Assembly (NCBI GenBank): GCA_914767715.1 | Contig: OU612067.1 | Location: forward strand, 1,674,001-1,738,000 | Length of the DNA stretch: 64,000 bases | DNA from: Membranipora membranacea | Lineage: Eukaryota > Bryozoa > Gymnolaemata > Cheilostomatida > Membraniporidae | Reading direction: 5' to 3' | Part shown: piece by piece, positions 44,584-57,630 of the stretch | Position numbering within the stretch: the first letter of the stretch is position 1 | How the letters are laid out: each line of letters begins with the position of its first letter | Program-made: the position numbers and the translations under genes | Notes under the pieces: generated by a model | Database searches by the model: none | What the model was told of the DNA's origin: nothing | What the model saw: only the letters and a program-made list of their open reading frames with translations

Positions 44584-45780
44584 TTAACCAAAAGCCGGTC
44601 CAGACATGATTGCTCTGGTCATGGAAGAAGGACCATGATTTATCCCACAGCGAATATCACGAGGCACATAGCTCTCGTAGTATGAGGAATGGTATGTGTC
44701 ACCAACAGCCGCTCGATCAATATCAGTAGCCGGGTATACTGTAATATGGACCTCTGGGTGATGACTATTACCCATAGTACCTCTAACACAAATAACATCA
44801 TCACATTTAGTTATAACACGGATTACATCTTCATAGTTATGCCTGACAAAATAGTCAGGTTTCCAGCTACGCCAGTCACGGCAGTACATTTCTTCGTAAG
44901 TATGACGAGTGTGTGTGCCAGCCGGTGCGATCCCTACTGCTAACCAGTTTGAATTGGCGTTAAAACCATAAGGAGCCAGCCACATCACGATTATTTCCTT
45001 GTTGTTGATAGTCCATGACACTGTCCCGTAAGATCCCGTTGCAGCACCACGAGTTTTCCGCATCACCATCGCCTCCTTTGTTCCAGCCTCTATCTGACGC
45101 GCTGGTACATCTACTACACCTCTGTGTATGTGAGTGAGCGGGGTAGTTAGAGGTAACGTTAGTTGATTAGTTATCTCCGTATGTAAGGAGACCCGAATCT
45201 TCGCATTGCTCGCTGCCACGCCGGCAGCAATACCAACAGACGCTCCGGCAAAAATCACACCTATTATGGCAGTGATGATCTCTCTCTTTTCCCGAGGTTG
45301 AGCGTCCGAATCTAAAAGATAAAGTCTCAGAATGAAGCTTGGAGAGTGGATGTAGGTGATTCAACATGGATTTTATGTCTGTAGGTATTTGACAATCAGT
45401 AGGGCAGTAAATCCATGAGGAGCTGGTTATTGAAGTGGCGGAGCGATCAGTGAAACACCGGTTTTATCAATGTGGTGTGTAAGGACTGTATAACGATAAG
45501 AGAAAGTCTCCATCAATCAACACTTTCTTTTAAATGGTGTTCAAGTACTTGTTGCCTTGGTCAATATATACAAATACATTCACTCTAAGAACCTAGACAA
45601 CATAGATAAAGTCACATTATAAAATATGCTTATGAGATGCACAGTTTTCTTGATATTGGCATAAACATACTCACTCAACTCAGAAGATTTCTTAGTGATC
45701 TTATTGATAAAACTAGTCTTCATACATTGTGTAACTATGATACCAGTCAGTAACATAGCAAGACAAACTGATATCTGCAT
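44584..45780 (-). CDS. Secreted actinoporin-like (anemone cytotoxin family) protein
   Basis: Two exons on the minus strand, 45675-45780 and 44584-45311, with matching phase; 277 residues. Exon 1 gives a signal peptide (MQISVCLAMLLTGIIVTQC). The mature part starts with a short polar stretch and an amphipathic-to-hydrophobic segment (IITAIIGVIFAGASVGIAAG), as the N-terminal helix of actinoporins. Then come the KIRVSLHTEITNQ strand, TRGAATGSYGTVSW, the membrane-binding surface APYGFNANSNWLAVGI (compare the YSNWWNVRIY region of sea-anemone proteins), HTYEEMY, and a last strand HPEVHITV. Actinoporins bind sphingomyelin and form pores; related proteins in other animals are not all toxic. The frame is unbroken. 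Function as a toxin is not shown by the sequence. Confidence 0.75.
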
Positions 45781-46800
45781 TATGATTTTTGGCCCCAAAC
45801 TGCGTTCGCATAAGCCAGCGAGACAATAATACTGAATAAAACTCAGTTTGGATAATTTAAACTATCCAATAAAATGAACCGTTCGGATACAGTAGTTAAA
45901 TAAGAATGAAAGTTTTTGGCTTCTCTCTCACGCTCATGGTAACAAGCGCATTCCAGATTGCTCCTCACAAATTAAAACCATGACAAGATAACTGGACCAA
46001 CCATTAAATGTAAGACTTTGATGTCACTAGGGGTCATGTGAACTAAATTATTTATTGGCGATATGCTGACTATAATTAGATCATAAATCTTGGCAGCTGG
46101 TGGGCCGAGCTAAGCTGAGAGCTGAAGGGTCAGATTCACAAATAAACATTGCCAATCAACGTTCTCAAATTGGTTACAGATATGTTAAATACCAGGATAG
46201 CTGCCTCGATGCTCACAAATTGATCATGACTGACACCTATAAATGTAATCACAAGAGCAGAGCAGCACAGTGTGACAATACTGCTAGTCAAGTCTAGAGT
46301 CTTGACTCTAAAAGAAAATACATAAAAATTCAACACTGTGCTTCAAGCTGGACACTTTGCTTAAAATTTTGAAGGTATGTGCAGCATGCTGACCAAATCC
46401 AATAAATCAGAAACTTACAAGTCATAATCTAATTTTCCTAGCTACAATTGGCGAATGAGGAAATTATATAAATTACTAGAAATTCCACGATCATAAATGC
46501 CACAAAACTGCAAGGGTGTGGATGAAGATGATATACACTCAGTTTGACGATTGAGTTTATGATGGATGGCCGATTGGTGATGTCATTATAAGTGCAAAAT
46601 AAAATGGCTGTCCTTTCCATGCCACCTATGAGTTAGACAGCCGGAGTCTCGTTGTCCTATTATGTGGCAGAACTCCCCCAAGTTTATTTTCAGTGAATAC
46701 AGCCATAGAATATAACGTAACAAACATGTTATAATTGTGGTATATTTATATATATTATATAAAAATAAGGGCACCTCCCCATGCTCCCTCTTTGCTTTTT
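45781..46800. other. Upstream flank of the actinoporin-like gene
   Basis: No exon, array or element recognised. Confidence 0.45.
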
Positions 46801-46804
46801 TAAT

Positions 46805-46870
46805 CTGGCCTCACCGGAATTTTAACTTGGGCTGAGATCAAACAATCCCACCGCTCAGCCACGCTGGGCC
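46805..46870 (-). repeat. tRNA-derived SINE-like module
   Basis: The minus strand reads gtggctgagcggtgggat (A-box-like) and later aagttaaaattccggtgagg (decayed B box). Related to the module at 47657-47730. Confidence 0.6.
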
Positions 46871-46980
46871 GCTTAAGCTTGCAAAGCTCAGTGCGAAATG
46901 GGCGTTAAGTAGCAATAAGAAGGTACCAAAACAAGTTAACCACCAAGTAGTAAAAGAGATGATATGTAAATGAAATCTGT

Positions 46981-47010
46981 CTACACCGGGATTTGAACTC
47001 TCACGCAAGA
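46981..47010 (-). repeat. Isolated tRNA-like B-box piece
   Basis: The minus strand gives gagagttcaaatcccggtg, a T-arm-like segment; no A box partner is clear. Confidence 0.45.
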
Positions 47011-47029
47011 AACATTTTAAAATGGTGGT

Positions 47030-47510
47030 ATCATTATATATAATTGTACATTGTATATAATTGTATATAATATATTATATAACTGTATATATTATATATT
47101 TGTATATAATATATAATTGTATATAACATATCATTGTATATAGCATATCATTGTATATATTATATAATTGTATATATAATGTGATTATATATAATAGATT
47201 ATATAATTGTATATTATATAATTGTATATAATATATAATTGTATGTTATGTATAATTGTATGTTATATATAATTGTATGCAATATATAATTGTATATATT
47301 ATATAATTGTATATAGTATGTATGTATTTATTATGTATGTATGTATGTATGTATGTATGTTTTAAATAATTGTATATATGTTATATATAATTGTATGTAA
47401 TATATAATTGTATGTTATATATATTTGAATGTAATATATAGTTATATATAATATATGATTGCATATAATATAAAATTGTATGTAATGTATGTATGTAACA
47501 AAACATGATA
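47030..47510. repeat. AT-rich tandem region (ttgtatataatatataa type)
   Basis: About 480 bases of irregular repeats of a 13 to 20-base A/T unit, with a (gtat)n run near 47336-47360. It lies between tRNA-like modules, all read on the minus strand. Confidence 0.9.
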
Positions 47511-47540
47511 TAGATGCTAATAAGGGTATTAAAAAAAAAT

Positions 47541-47585
47541 CCATCTTCACCGGGATTCGAACCGGGCCTCTCGCCTCTATGCTTG
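47541..47585 (-). repeat. tRNA-like B-box piece
   Basis: The minus strand reads ggcccggttcgaatcccggt, a near-perfect T arm with GGTTCGAATCC box B. The A box side is not clear. Confidence 0.55.
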
Positions 47586-47656
47586 TTTTTTGGTCACAAC
47601 CGGGAACTTAATGAGGTAGTGGGTAAAAGAAGTAGAAGAGAAGTTATGAAGATATC

Positions 47657-47730
47657 AGACCTCACCAGCACTTGAACTTGGGCCTCCAATGCTGCAATCA
47701 ACCATGCTAACCACTCAGCCACATCTTCCC
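47657..47730 (-). repeat. tRNA-derived SINE head
   Basis: The minus strand has a good A box (gtggctgagtggttagc) and, 30 to 40 bases on, a B-box-like aagttcaagtgctgg. The spacing and the ggtgagg tail match the module at 46805-46870. It does not fold as an intact tRNA, so I call it SINE-like, not a tRNA gene. Confidence 0.65.
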
Positions 47731-47740
47731 ACTGATGCTC

Positions 47741-49139
47741 TCAGATTTAACTTGAAAATGAATGGGTAAAGAGTAATTTTGTTTCATTTTTCTTTTTTTA
47801 AACTTTAATGGCACATATTAGACAAAAAATTTGTAAAAAATGTTACATGCACATGAGGAAATGGATTTACTACACATATGTGGTTGAAGACAGGACATTG
47901 ATACAGCCATTTCTTCTATTTTCCAAATTAATAACCTTTTTTGAAAAAAGTGTTATGAGGCACTGGGTATGGGTTTCTTTTATATTATATACACATGCGT
48001 TTATCATAAACACAAAACTGAAGTTTTGCGGATAAATTTCATATTTCGTACTCTATCACTCACATTTCGCTCGTGAGGTTTGTATTGGGATGTCCAACAT
48101 TATTTTGAGGTGTATCTTAACAGTGGTCTCTTTATTAAGTTGTTGTAACTTTATTGCAGAAACTGAGTACTGTAACCTGTTAATAAAAGTGACGTTTTAA
48201 AATTGGTACTTGTAACATTAAAACACATTAAAACACATTAAAATATTTGACATCAAATTGTTGTGAACGATTTAGAAGCAAATACAAAATAGAATAAAGC
48301 AACTTAATTATCTTGACTTACAAATTTTGACACCTTCACATAAGTATGGTGATTCCTGGTTGGTGAGCTATAATATTGGTGCTGTTGTAGGTACTGAACC
48401 TATTAATAAAATGACATACAATGACTACGTACAAAAACTAGGTCACAACAAATTTATGTGGCAATTGCATACATGTTGACAATTAACTTCAGATTAATTG
48501 TGCGTTTATAAATTTGAAGATACATGTAAAAACAATAAAATATAAAAAATGAACTTACGTATTCAGCCTTAGACTTAAGATATGTGTAATATGGTGGTGT
48601 AATGATACGCTAATTCTCCTGTAGTGTAGTAAATATTGAGGAGAAAATTTTCCCAAACAGGTGGGTTTGACTATAAAACTGGTTTCTTTCTACATTTTGA
48701 TGTCTTAGTTGGGTGACGGCTAAATGACTAATGCTCTAAGAAAACTGTATGATATGCGACAAGAATAGATTGTTTAGACTTGGTTAGCCACAGCTTAGAT
48801 AATTTTGGGTATATAATGAGCTAGGACATAAAATTCACATCATGCTGAGAAAAAGTTACATCAAAATCTATGACCTTGCTTGAATATTGGCCTCTATTAT
48901 GTAATGTTTATTTAGGTGAGGCAAAAACTGGGTGCACCACCTGTATACCGATACAAGGTTACAGTTGCACATGTGCTCCAAAGAAGACCTTGGGGTCATG
49001 TAACCACCAACTTCGCGACACCTGCAGCTTAAAAAGTGTAATCTGCATCTTTGGAAGTAGGGTAGTTGACCAGATAATAAACACCATCATATCATCAGAT
49101 ACTAATCAGCCAGTCATTTGTATTAAAATGTCACAATTA
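47741..49139. other. Intergenic, nothing recognised
   Basis: Contains an open frame at 48870-49175 (Cys-rich, starts MTLLEYWPLLCNVYLGEAKT) without a known domain. It runs into a dispersed repeat, so it may be transposon-derived. Confidence 0.4.
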
Positions 49140-49184
49140 TCATTGTCCTATAGAAGAAATAGGGACAACTCTTAATGTGTCCAG

Positions 49185-49505
49185 GAAAGCAGAAAAAAAA
49201 CTATTCATATCAAAGCAATCTCATAGCAGTGAACGAAAAAACTAAGTTTACTTGCCTGAGGACATTATTGAATAAATTAACCAATTTTAAAGTGTGAAAA
49301 CCCAGGGTCCAAAAGGGGCTAGGGTGTGTAAGAATGTTGTCATCCTCCCTGATTGCATAACAGCAAAAACACACCGATTATGTCAAAATATACCGAAACT
49401 GGTAATATGAATTATGCACTGAGGGCTGGAGGTGATGTAATGAGATGCTCATCAACAAACAGCGGTGGCTTCATGATGCCTGGGCCCAACATGAGGAGGT
49501 AATAC
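49185..49505. repeat. Dispersed repeat, copy 1
   Basis: Closely similar along its whole length to 63694-64000, for example the shared stretch gaatgttgtcatcctccctg. Origin unknown; the right copy is cut by the window end. Confidence 0.85.
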
Positions 49506-49939
49506 TGAAGAAGGTCTCGAAACAGTGATTGACTCATTGTTTCTAGCTGAAGACCCGTGTGTTATGCAGTGGTATGCACACATCTGTATGTTGTATCTAT
49601 ATAAATAGTGTCAATTGCGAGCAGTACTGTCATCATAAGCAAAAATAATCATTCAGAAAAGATGGTTATATTGCTTCACGACTCGCAAAAACTGAAAGCG
49701 TATGTCAAAATTGTTGGGTGTACAAAGTTCCACGAGGCTCAAATCCTAGCTGAAAAACAGTTGCAAAAAGAACCATCAAATCCCATACACAACTTTTTTA
49801 AATGAATGAATTACAGGGGGGGGGGGGGGGGTGCCATCAGACTATCAGACAACCAATTTGCCTACACAGAGATGAGGCAAATACTTAATATCAGTTCATT
49901 AATAAAATCGATGTTATGTTTGAATGCTGTCAATGCATT

Positions 49940-50060
49940 GCAACAGATTTGGCTGGACTAGCATCATATGATTGACAGTTGTAACAATCAAATAGCATTT
50001 CAGCATTCATGATGACATTTGAAAATGAATCATTAATTGAATTCACAGACTGGGTGGGTT
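49940..50060. repeat. Remnant of a collagen-gene upstream region
   Basis: Similar to 62587-62690, the region upstream of the second collagen copy: ggctggac[ct]agcatcatatgat, then acagttgtaac, then gaatcattaa. It suggests an earlier tandem unit whose gene body is lost or rearranged. Confidence 0.7.
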
Positions 50061-50160
50061 CTCTTCTACATTTTTTTCCTTGAAATCTTGGTTCAGTATG
50101 TTGGACTCGAATAGTTAGCGAATTTTTCGTATGTCTTTGATATTGTAGTATAATATTGCT

Positions 50161-52274
50161 TGGTTAGAGCGCCGGACCTTCAGCATACAAATGCATATTA
50201 TTATTTTTTTTCAAGCATTAAGTTTTAGGGACTAGGGGATAAGACTTGTACAGGTAGATGCAGTTGCAAAATATTCATCCTTTTGACAACATGGGCAGGA
50301 GGGATACTATGGAAATTCATGAAGTTTGTAGAATAGTGCAAAAGTAATTTCCTTAGCTATCTTTATCGCTACCATGAAAGCTTTATCACGAAAGCCAATT
50401 CTTTCATTAGACTGAAATAACGGTGCGTCGTGACAAGTCATGTGATCTGCAGGGAGCCATCGAAACAAGCAAACCTACGGAATTGAGATGAGCGTTTTTT
50501 ATCTTGGTATATCTCAGGAAGTTATTCGCATCCATCATCAAAACTTTACAATATGTAATTTGAGACATTTATGGTTATAATGTGAAAGTAAGAATGTGAT
50601 TGACCAATTAGCCCAGAAGTTATGAATGAAAAACAATGCAGAGGAGCATGTGTGTTCTACGGTAGTCATATTATTCAGATCCTAAATTGTGATATATACA
50701 AGTTATAGAGACTCTGGAGTGACCAGCTTAGGAGAGAGGTATATCTTATGTATCCCCACAAGCATACAGATAGATAGATACAGGTATTGTGTATATGAAG
50801 GTAGGTGTTTATTTTTGCATATCAATACTATTATAAAATTACAAATCAAGATTTAATGCCTTGGCAATTAAATCAATCAGTTATCAAACTGCTTGGTTAA
50901 AATAATGACCAAATAAAACAGTTAACAACAGCTCAGCTGAGCTGAGTGGCAGCATTGCTGCCTTCAATTATTTTGTCCACAGACATAATGATTTTACAAA
51001 CTTCTTGATGAGAATGATGACCAAAGCACTTAACAAGGGCTCGGAAGAGCGTCAGCATTGCTGCCTGTGATTATTTTGTACACACTACACAAGTGAGCTG
51101 TTTACCAGTGTTGTATGGAGGGCAGTGTCCGACAGTACCTGTGCTGGAGCAGTCTGGGCTCACGAAGTAGAACAGCGCACCGTTAGAGTTACCAGCGTGC
51201 CCACTTATATACTCTGGATGTTGATCTACACATTCGTAGGTACTCTGGTGTTTGTGACCCGTGTAAGACGCCATTAAATAACCTGTGTAAAAAACAGTTA
51301 TATCATATGAAAACTCCTTCAAACACATTCAACCAGCACTCGATGCTGGAATGGATGATAACTGTCATGATGACCTTCGACATATCAGTGGGACCAGTAT
51401 ATTTTTAATCAGCAAACGGAATTACCTCCTTGTTGACTCATGGATTCCATTCAGCTAATAAAATTATTAGTCGGTTTCTCTAACGCTTCCCTCATTGCAA
51501 TTTGTAATACAGATATTTCCACACTTTGCTTGCAGTTTGTGGAGATCAGCTGAATCCTCATTAACATTAACAGAATGCCTCGAGTCCAATAACTAACTAG
51601 CAACTGTATTATGCTGATTTTTGCTGTACAGGCTGGTAGTTTGAGAAATCCTGTTAAGCTGTTCCGTTCAGTCTTCTCAGCAAAATGCAGTTGCCGCCTC
51701 GTGAAACTCAATCTCTTGACTTAACAGACCATGGCTGCCTTTGAGAGACATTATTCTGACACATACATTTTGCTTGAGTTTTAAGTCTAATTCACTTTAC
51801 CACCAGCAGGGGCACGCACATCTACTTTGACTCACCTTCATATTCCTTATTCCAGGATAGAGGACATGTTCTCTTAGCAGGTAGCATCATCACAGCTGAT
51901 CTACTACTGTAACATCTCGCACAGGGAACATTTTGATCGTGAGCTGCATTTGGGAATATACCGTAGTCATGTGACTCATACTCAGCTCCTGATATGATGC
52001 TGCGGTATCCGCTGCTAGAGTACAAGTTATATTCAGGATCGAGGGGCAGACATTGGCAGTTTGTACCTCCGCCTGTAGAGTCAAAATAATTCGCTGCAGC
52101 AAAACCTGTAAAAGTTTGGATCAAAAGTAAAAGTTACAAAAATATCTTGTGATTGACGCTATTGTTGTGTGAACAAGCTCCACATTTACTACCATCTAGT
52201 TAGAAGGTCCTGGTACTTTACATTATCAATCAGTGTGATACTCAACATTCAAAATGGATATCTCTCATACATAC
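50161..52274. repeat. Left copy of a recent segmental duplication
   Basis: Nearly identical to 57645-60104, apart from small indels, an about 53-base insertion and the 34-bp array in the right copy. It covers the 3' flank, last exon, intron and exon B of the collagen gene. Confidence 0.9.
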
Positions 52275-54728
52275 CATGATATATTAGTGAGGCATTCACA
52301 GGACAGCTCTGACGACCCCATCGTGTGTACACTGAGCCTGCTTCCACAGACAAACCCGGTGTTCCGATTGATCCGCGTTCACCAGGCTCCCCTGCAACTC
52401 CCTGCAAACCCTGTGACCCTGGGCTACCCTTCTCTCCAGGAGCAGCAGCTCCAGGCTGTCCTCGAGGTCCTTGTATACCAGGATCTCCAGTTTCACCCTT
52501 TACACCTTGCTGCCCATCCCTACCTGTAATAAGTAATGAGTGTTATAAGCGCTCAAGCTTTCATGTAAATGGTCATAGTCATTATCTAGACCACATAATT
52601 ATTTTTAGAACAGCAGTTTGAAAGTTTGGATTTGGATATACTTTAACAACACTCGTAGTGTAAAAATTACTTTGCCTTGACAACCACTTACCTGTTAAAA
52701 GTTCTCTCAGATTAAGAATCACAGAAACACACGGGACAAAGCTTTAACAAATCATAAGGTGCTTGAGAACTTAAGACTTTTTGTCAATTTATTTACTTCG
52801 ATGCTTGGTCACATTATGCAGACATTTAGTTTACAAGCTTACCATCCCTTCCATTTAGTCCAGCTGAGCCTGGTGCTCCAGCTATCCCATCCTTCCCGTC
52901 TCTTCCATCCCTCCCTCTAAGCAATGCAATCATATCTACAATCATAAGTTGACATACAAGATTGCTGAAACTGTTGATAAATAAGAAATGCAAGTTTTAT
53001 AAAAAAGAAATCGCCACTATCTCAAGGACATAATAAAAAAGAGACACTACAAGTTCATACAATTATTGCTGTCATGGAAAGAGATTTTAAAACAGACAGA
53101 CCTCAATTATAAAACATTACTGTGAATCACAGAAACTATAGAGATTCTACTTTTGACCGATGTATGTGGTTTTACTTAACATTTAACATATAATAGTGGT
53201 TATAATTTAGTATAATATAACCACCCCACAGCCTGCTATTTTATCATAATATGGCCCATTTATATTGATGATCTCACCATGGATGGACAGTGAGCTAAGG
53301 ATATCGTCATGATCCTCTGTCTCTGGTGATTCAGCAAGTGATCTCTTATTAACTAAATGTGAGTTATCTCCCTTGTCAAAGAGGTAATCTGCCCAATCGC
53401 TGGTTAACTGTATAAGTTGAATGGATGTTTCTTTGTTAATAATTCAGTCTGACATTATTCCTAGTGGTTATCAACAGAATTAATGATATAAGAGTCTTGT
53501 TTGGGCTGCTGACAAGTAGGAGGAGATAATTTAATCTGTACACCTGATTTACACCTGCCTTATTCTACCAACAGTTCTACAAGCTGTAGTAGCTGCTAAT
53601 TTGTTTGAGGTACAACATCACCTAATACCATGCACAAAGCTTAATCAAATATCATCTCACTAATTTTCCTGCCTTTCACAAACATTAATCCCGTAGCTCA
53701 GTAGACAGTTGAAGAGGGCAATATGGGTTCAATCCCCATTTTTTGAAACGTCTTCCTGATTATCAAAGTTTTGATAACGAAGAGGCTTTATAGACCAGTA
53801 TTTTGTCGATGTTCTGGCGTGCCTTAAACAGAAACAACATCACCGTTCTGTCAAGCCCAAAAATCCCAGCACAGCCAATTTTCTAAATAAATTTGCAACC
53901 AGCTACTCCAGGGTCATTACAAAAAAGAACAGCTAAAATAATTGTGACTTTCTTCTCATTATTGTGGTATGCAAATTAACCTTATAATAATCAGGTTTTT
54001 TATTCATTAATTAAAGTTCCACTCACCGCTTCATACATGAGAGTCATGAAATGCTTAGTTTGCTTCAGCTCAATCTCCATCTTTTCCAGTTTATCAGAGA
54101 GGAGATGAATCTCTACATCCTGTGAGGCAGAAGGTGTCGTCCCGATACTCCCTGAGCTAACAGAGAGGAACTCGGTACTCCCCAGTATGAGCAGGTATAC
54201 TGTTACTGAACTAAATCTGTAATAAGATTCTCATTGTATATTATTATCTTAATCACCTCATGTTTATAATAAGGCAAATATGGTGAGGATGGACTCTTAA
54301 ATGATGCTGTATCTGAATTAAACAAGGATGAATGGTTATGCCACGTTGCTGAAACCTTATGTTAAAGCTAGGGACTAATCACTGGGTAGCATGTGGGTAA
54401 GTAATCAGATATTTCTGTAATGTTTATGAAAAAAAGGGTCAAGCCTTCGTTTTTTCTTCACTATGGGTCTTGGACCAAGTGAACAGAATTAACGGTAGCT
54501 TAGCCCGTTACCGTAACCACCTATGCCTATATTTAGTCTAAGTTCTCAGATGGCTTGAAGTGCAAGTTTATGGCAGCATATTATCAAACGTAATGTAATG
54601 AGCACTTAGACTAGCCTAGAATTATTGTTTCAACCTTCACCTTCTGGAAGGAATTGATTAAAGAAACCAATATTGTTATTTAAAACAAGTTGTGCAAACC
54701 CGATGAGAAGCTGAACTTACCCCTCCAT
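51071..54728 (-). CDS. Short-chain collagen (spongin/C4 type), intact copy
   Basis: Seven coding exons on the minus strand: 54721-54728, 54027-54216, 53278-53407, 52843-52935, 52275-52523, 51836-52105, 51071-51282. All phases fit, giving 383 residues. Signal peptide at 1-24 ([20 protein letters not shown]); a helical, probably coiled-coil segment about 34-66 ([20 protein letters not shown]), useful for trimerisation; a linker with NKR, a possible proprotein cleavage site; Gly-X-Y repeats about 117-199 ([10 protein letters not shown] to GSIGTPG). Then comes a Cys-rich C-terminal domain typical of sponge short-chain collagens: [64 protein letters not shown], and the LTCVVCTK end. Secreted matrix protein. 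The same architecture also occurs in cnidarians and molluscs. Confidence 0.93.
53690..53738 (+). repeat. tRNA-like (SINE) sequence in a collagen intron
   Basis: cccgtagctcagtagacag (A-box-like) and tgggttcaatcccca (T arm with box B), but the spacing and anticodon region are too short for an intact tRNA. Confidence 0.55.
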
Positions 54729-54805
54729 CTTTTCCCGAGATGTACTGAGATGTAGCGCCCTGCAGACTGGATACTAAGTGATGAATATCTAGAAGGAGGC
54801 AGTAC

Positions 54806-54812
54806 TTTATAT
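54806..54812 (-). promoter_or_regulatory. TATA box of the intact collagen gene
   Basis: ATATAAA on the minus strand, about 80 bases upstream of the start codon. The surrounding ccagccaacatataaag is changed to ccagccaacattaaag in copy 2. Confidence 0.5.
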
Positions 54813-57630
54813 GTTGGCTGGATCAGCATTTTCATTTCAAGCAACATTACATTGGTTGTCTTTCTTTGAAATTGCATCACAATTCACAGATCTTTATAAT
54901 CAAGTTTCTTGTGAGTCAAATTACACAATTGTGATCTATATACTATAAATATTAGCTTTATTTTGGTAGTATATATCTCCAGGGAGTTGAGCCCAGATAC
55001 AAATATAAAAAAAAAAAGAATTTAATAAATTATTAAAGTGTGTGTGATGCTTTACCACGGCAGTGCAGATCGGTGCTTTTCTTGTCCAAAAGCCATGAGT
55101 CGTCTGAACCTCTAACACGCAAACTTTAATAGCAAACTCAAATTTTGATTTATATTGCGGTTGTAGAAACAGGCTATTCCTGTGTCTTGGCTTGTGAAAT
55201 TGCCAGCAGCCACTATAGGCAATTTAAGTTTATGGGAATTAAATCCATTGACGATTGTGGCTGATAGATTTACCAATGCAGTGGATGTGAGCCAACCAGA
55301 AGGATTTTAATATAAGTTGATTAATAAATATTAAAATAAGATTATTTACTTTCTCCGTTAATCAGCGAAACTACAAAGGGAATAACTGAATTACTAAAAC
55401 AGAGAGAAACAATGTGTGATTGATGATATATCAAATGGCCTTATATGTTATATCGATTGACATCAAATTACGACAGTAATAGTAGTTGGGGAAGAAAAAT
55501 AGCTCTTACCTCAGTACTACTTTCTTAATATCATTGGATAGTTGACTTCTTGTGTAACATAATGTTCTGGTACAACAACCAAACCTGCACTGAGGAACAG
55601 GGAATCTCAACGCACACTAGACCCCACACTGACTATAGCCATCTCATTATCAGGGCATAATTACCGACAAGCCTTACAGAACATACTCCACTGTTAACTA
55701 ACTCTCACTGGACCCGCACACCCACACAGCCACAGCTTGTGATCTAGCTAGACAAGACAAGACAGGCTACTAGTCTATTTATGTTACAATACAGGGATTA
55801 GCCATGTGTACGGTGAGAAATCGGCAGACATGAATATGTCACTAGTACATGCAAATATCTTACAATGAGACTATATTGTGATAATTCAATATAATTATTA
55901 TTTAACCAAAAATCTCTGTAGATATTTGGACAAACTTCTACAGGGTAAATCGTTACATGAAACTTTCCAGACAGCAGTTCTTCTCCAAATATAACTCCAT
56001 AGGGAGTCCCATTGTATAAAACATAACAATTTTCTGTGAAGACAATGTCTTGGAACCAAGGATATTTCCGTCTTCATGGCTATTTTGGGTGAAATGGAGA
56101 TCTTTGTTTGTCAGTTATGTCCTTGTATTTCACAGCTTAAGGGCTTGTTAGCCTTGATAAACAAATCGGCTCTTCGATAGCGTCTCCTTTGATAAGCAGT
56201 TTGAGGTTTCTCATGTCAAAGGATTAATATTTGGTGTGTGACTTTGTAATGCATTAAGTTGGTGCCAACTATTATACCACTAACTAATATTCGGAAGATC
56301 GGAAGTAAGATCGGAAGGCGTCGATGATCAAAGGCAGTTTAGATTATGATCATCCGTAGTCTGAGCCCCCCAAACCTTTGCCCCCCCCCCCCCCCCGCCG
56401 GGAAAACAATGAGCTTAACAAGCTCTGAAGTGACTCGGAAGCATTTTATACCGGAGCGGTTTTTTCTGGCCAATCTGACTATTTGTTATTTGTTATGATG
56501 GAGAGTTCTTATGGCCAAAACTGAAACTACAGTGGCTTTAGATAAATGGTTTATTTTAAATACCATAATGGAAACACAAGTTAAGATTGAGAAAGAACGT
56601 TAGTAGCTCATATATGACTTACATTGATATTTTTAAGTTAGGGTTTTATATGGCAAACAGGAGGTTGATGCTCTTATTGCCATAGCGCTTATTGTGACAT
56701 TGCTTGTATCTAATGGGTTGATTGGTCGGTCGAAAGTTCTGTGGTGTATTGGAGTGAATTGAATTGGATTCTGTCCAAATTTAGCCGTTTCGGCCTCAGA
56801 ATCTTCAATGCGCTTTATTGTTTTGCTAGAATTGATGACGCTGTAATCTTTCATAGATTATTGTAATTGAAATAAAATAATATAAATGATATATACCCTA
56901 AAGTTATACAAACTTTTCATGAACACAAATAAATAAAAATATTCCTTTATATAAACTGGAGTAAATTGGTTGATGTGAAAAAATTAATGTGTTTGGAATC
57001 GAAACTGCTTATGTGGTTCCTTTTCTTTACCTAGCAGTGTTTCACCCCTGCACTCAGCCTTTGGAGAACATTCACACTAGCTACTAGAGGTCAATATCTT
57101 ATCCTAATTTGATCAAAAAAGAGTCACACACGGCATGAAGTATTCCAAAAGTATTTTGAGCAGGTGAACAAAGTACAATGTGCCCAAACTTTACGATTAA
57201 TTAATACATGCAATCTCAAAATTCAATTCCTGACACAATTTTTACAAGCTAGTGAAGCTTAAGTTGTCTTACCATCTCTGATCATTTTAAGTATCATCTA
57301 GTCCACGTAAATCTTGTGGATGTATCATCCCACAAGCTATGCAGAATCAGTTATGACTAAAACACCTGTTATATGTTTGATATGTTTATTATATATAGAC
57401 ATAGCAGTGTGAAATCTCAATTGCTTAAGAGACCTAAGGGCTTTGAATACTGTGTGTATCAATGCTGCTTTTCTTGGGGGTATTTCAATTAAAGAATGCT
57501 GAAAATCATTATTCAAATCGGCCTTGTCTAATTGAAAGACAATTTCAGCAATGGTTTGAAGCGAGTTATAATGACAATTTGGAAGCCCCCCTGGCTATGT
57601 GTCAATGTCTTTCTAATTCTCCTCGGAGTT
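54813..57630. other. Region between the two collagen copies
   Basis: No gene recognised. It contains a run of 16 C at 56381-56396. An open frame at 57462-57731 has no domain and ends inside the tRNA-like sequence. Confidence 0.45.

Noticed and set aside
51451-51711. Minus-strand 86-codon ORF between collagen exons B and A
   Set aside because: It is intron sequence of the collagen gene. In the right copy (near 58970-59210) a one-base difference breaks the frame.
53690-53738. Functional tRNA gene in a collagen intron
   Set aside because: The spacing between D-arm-like and T-arm-like parts is too short for a cloverleaf.
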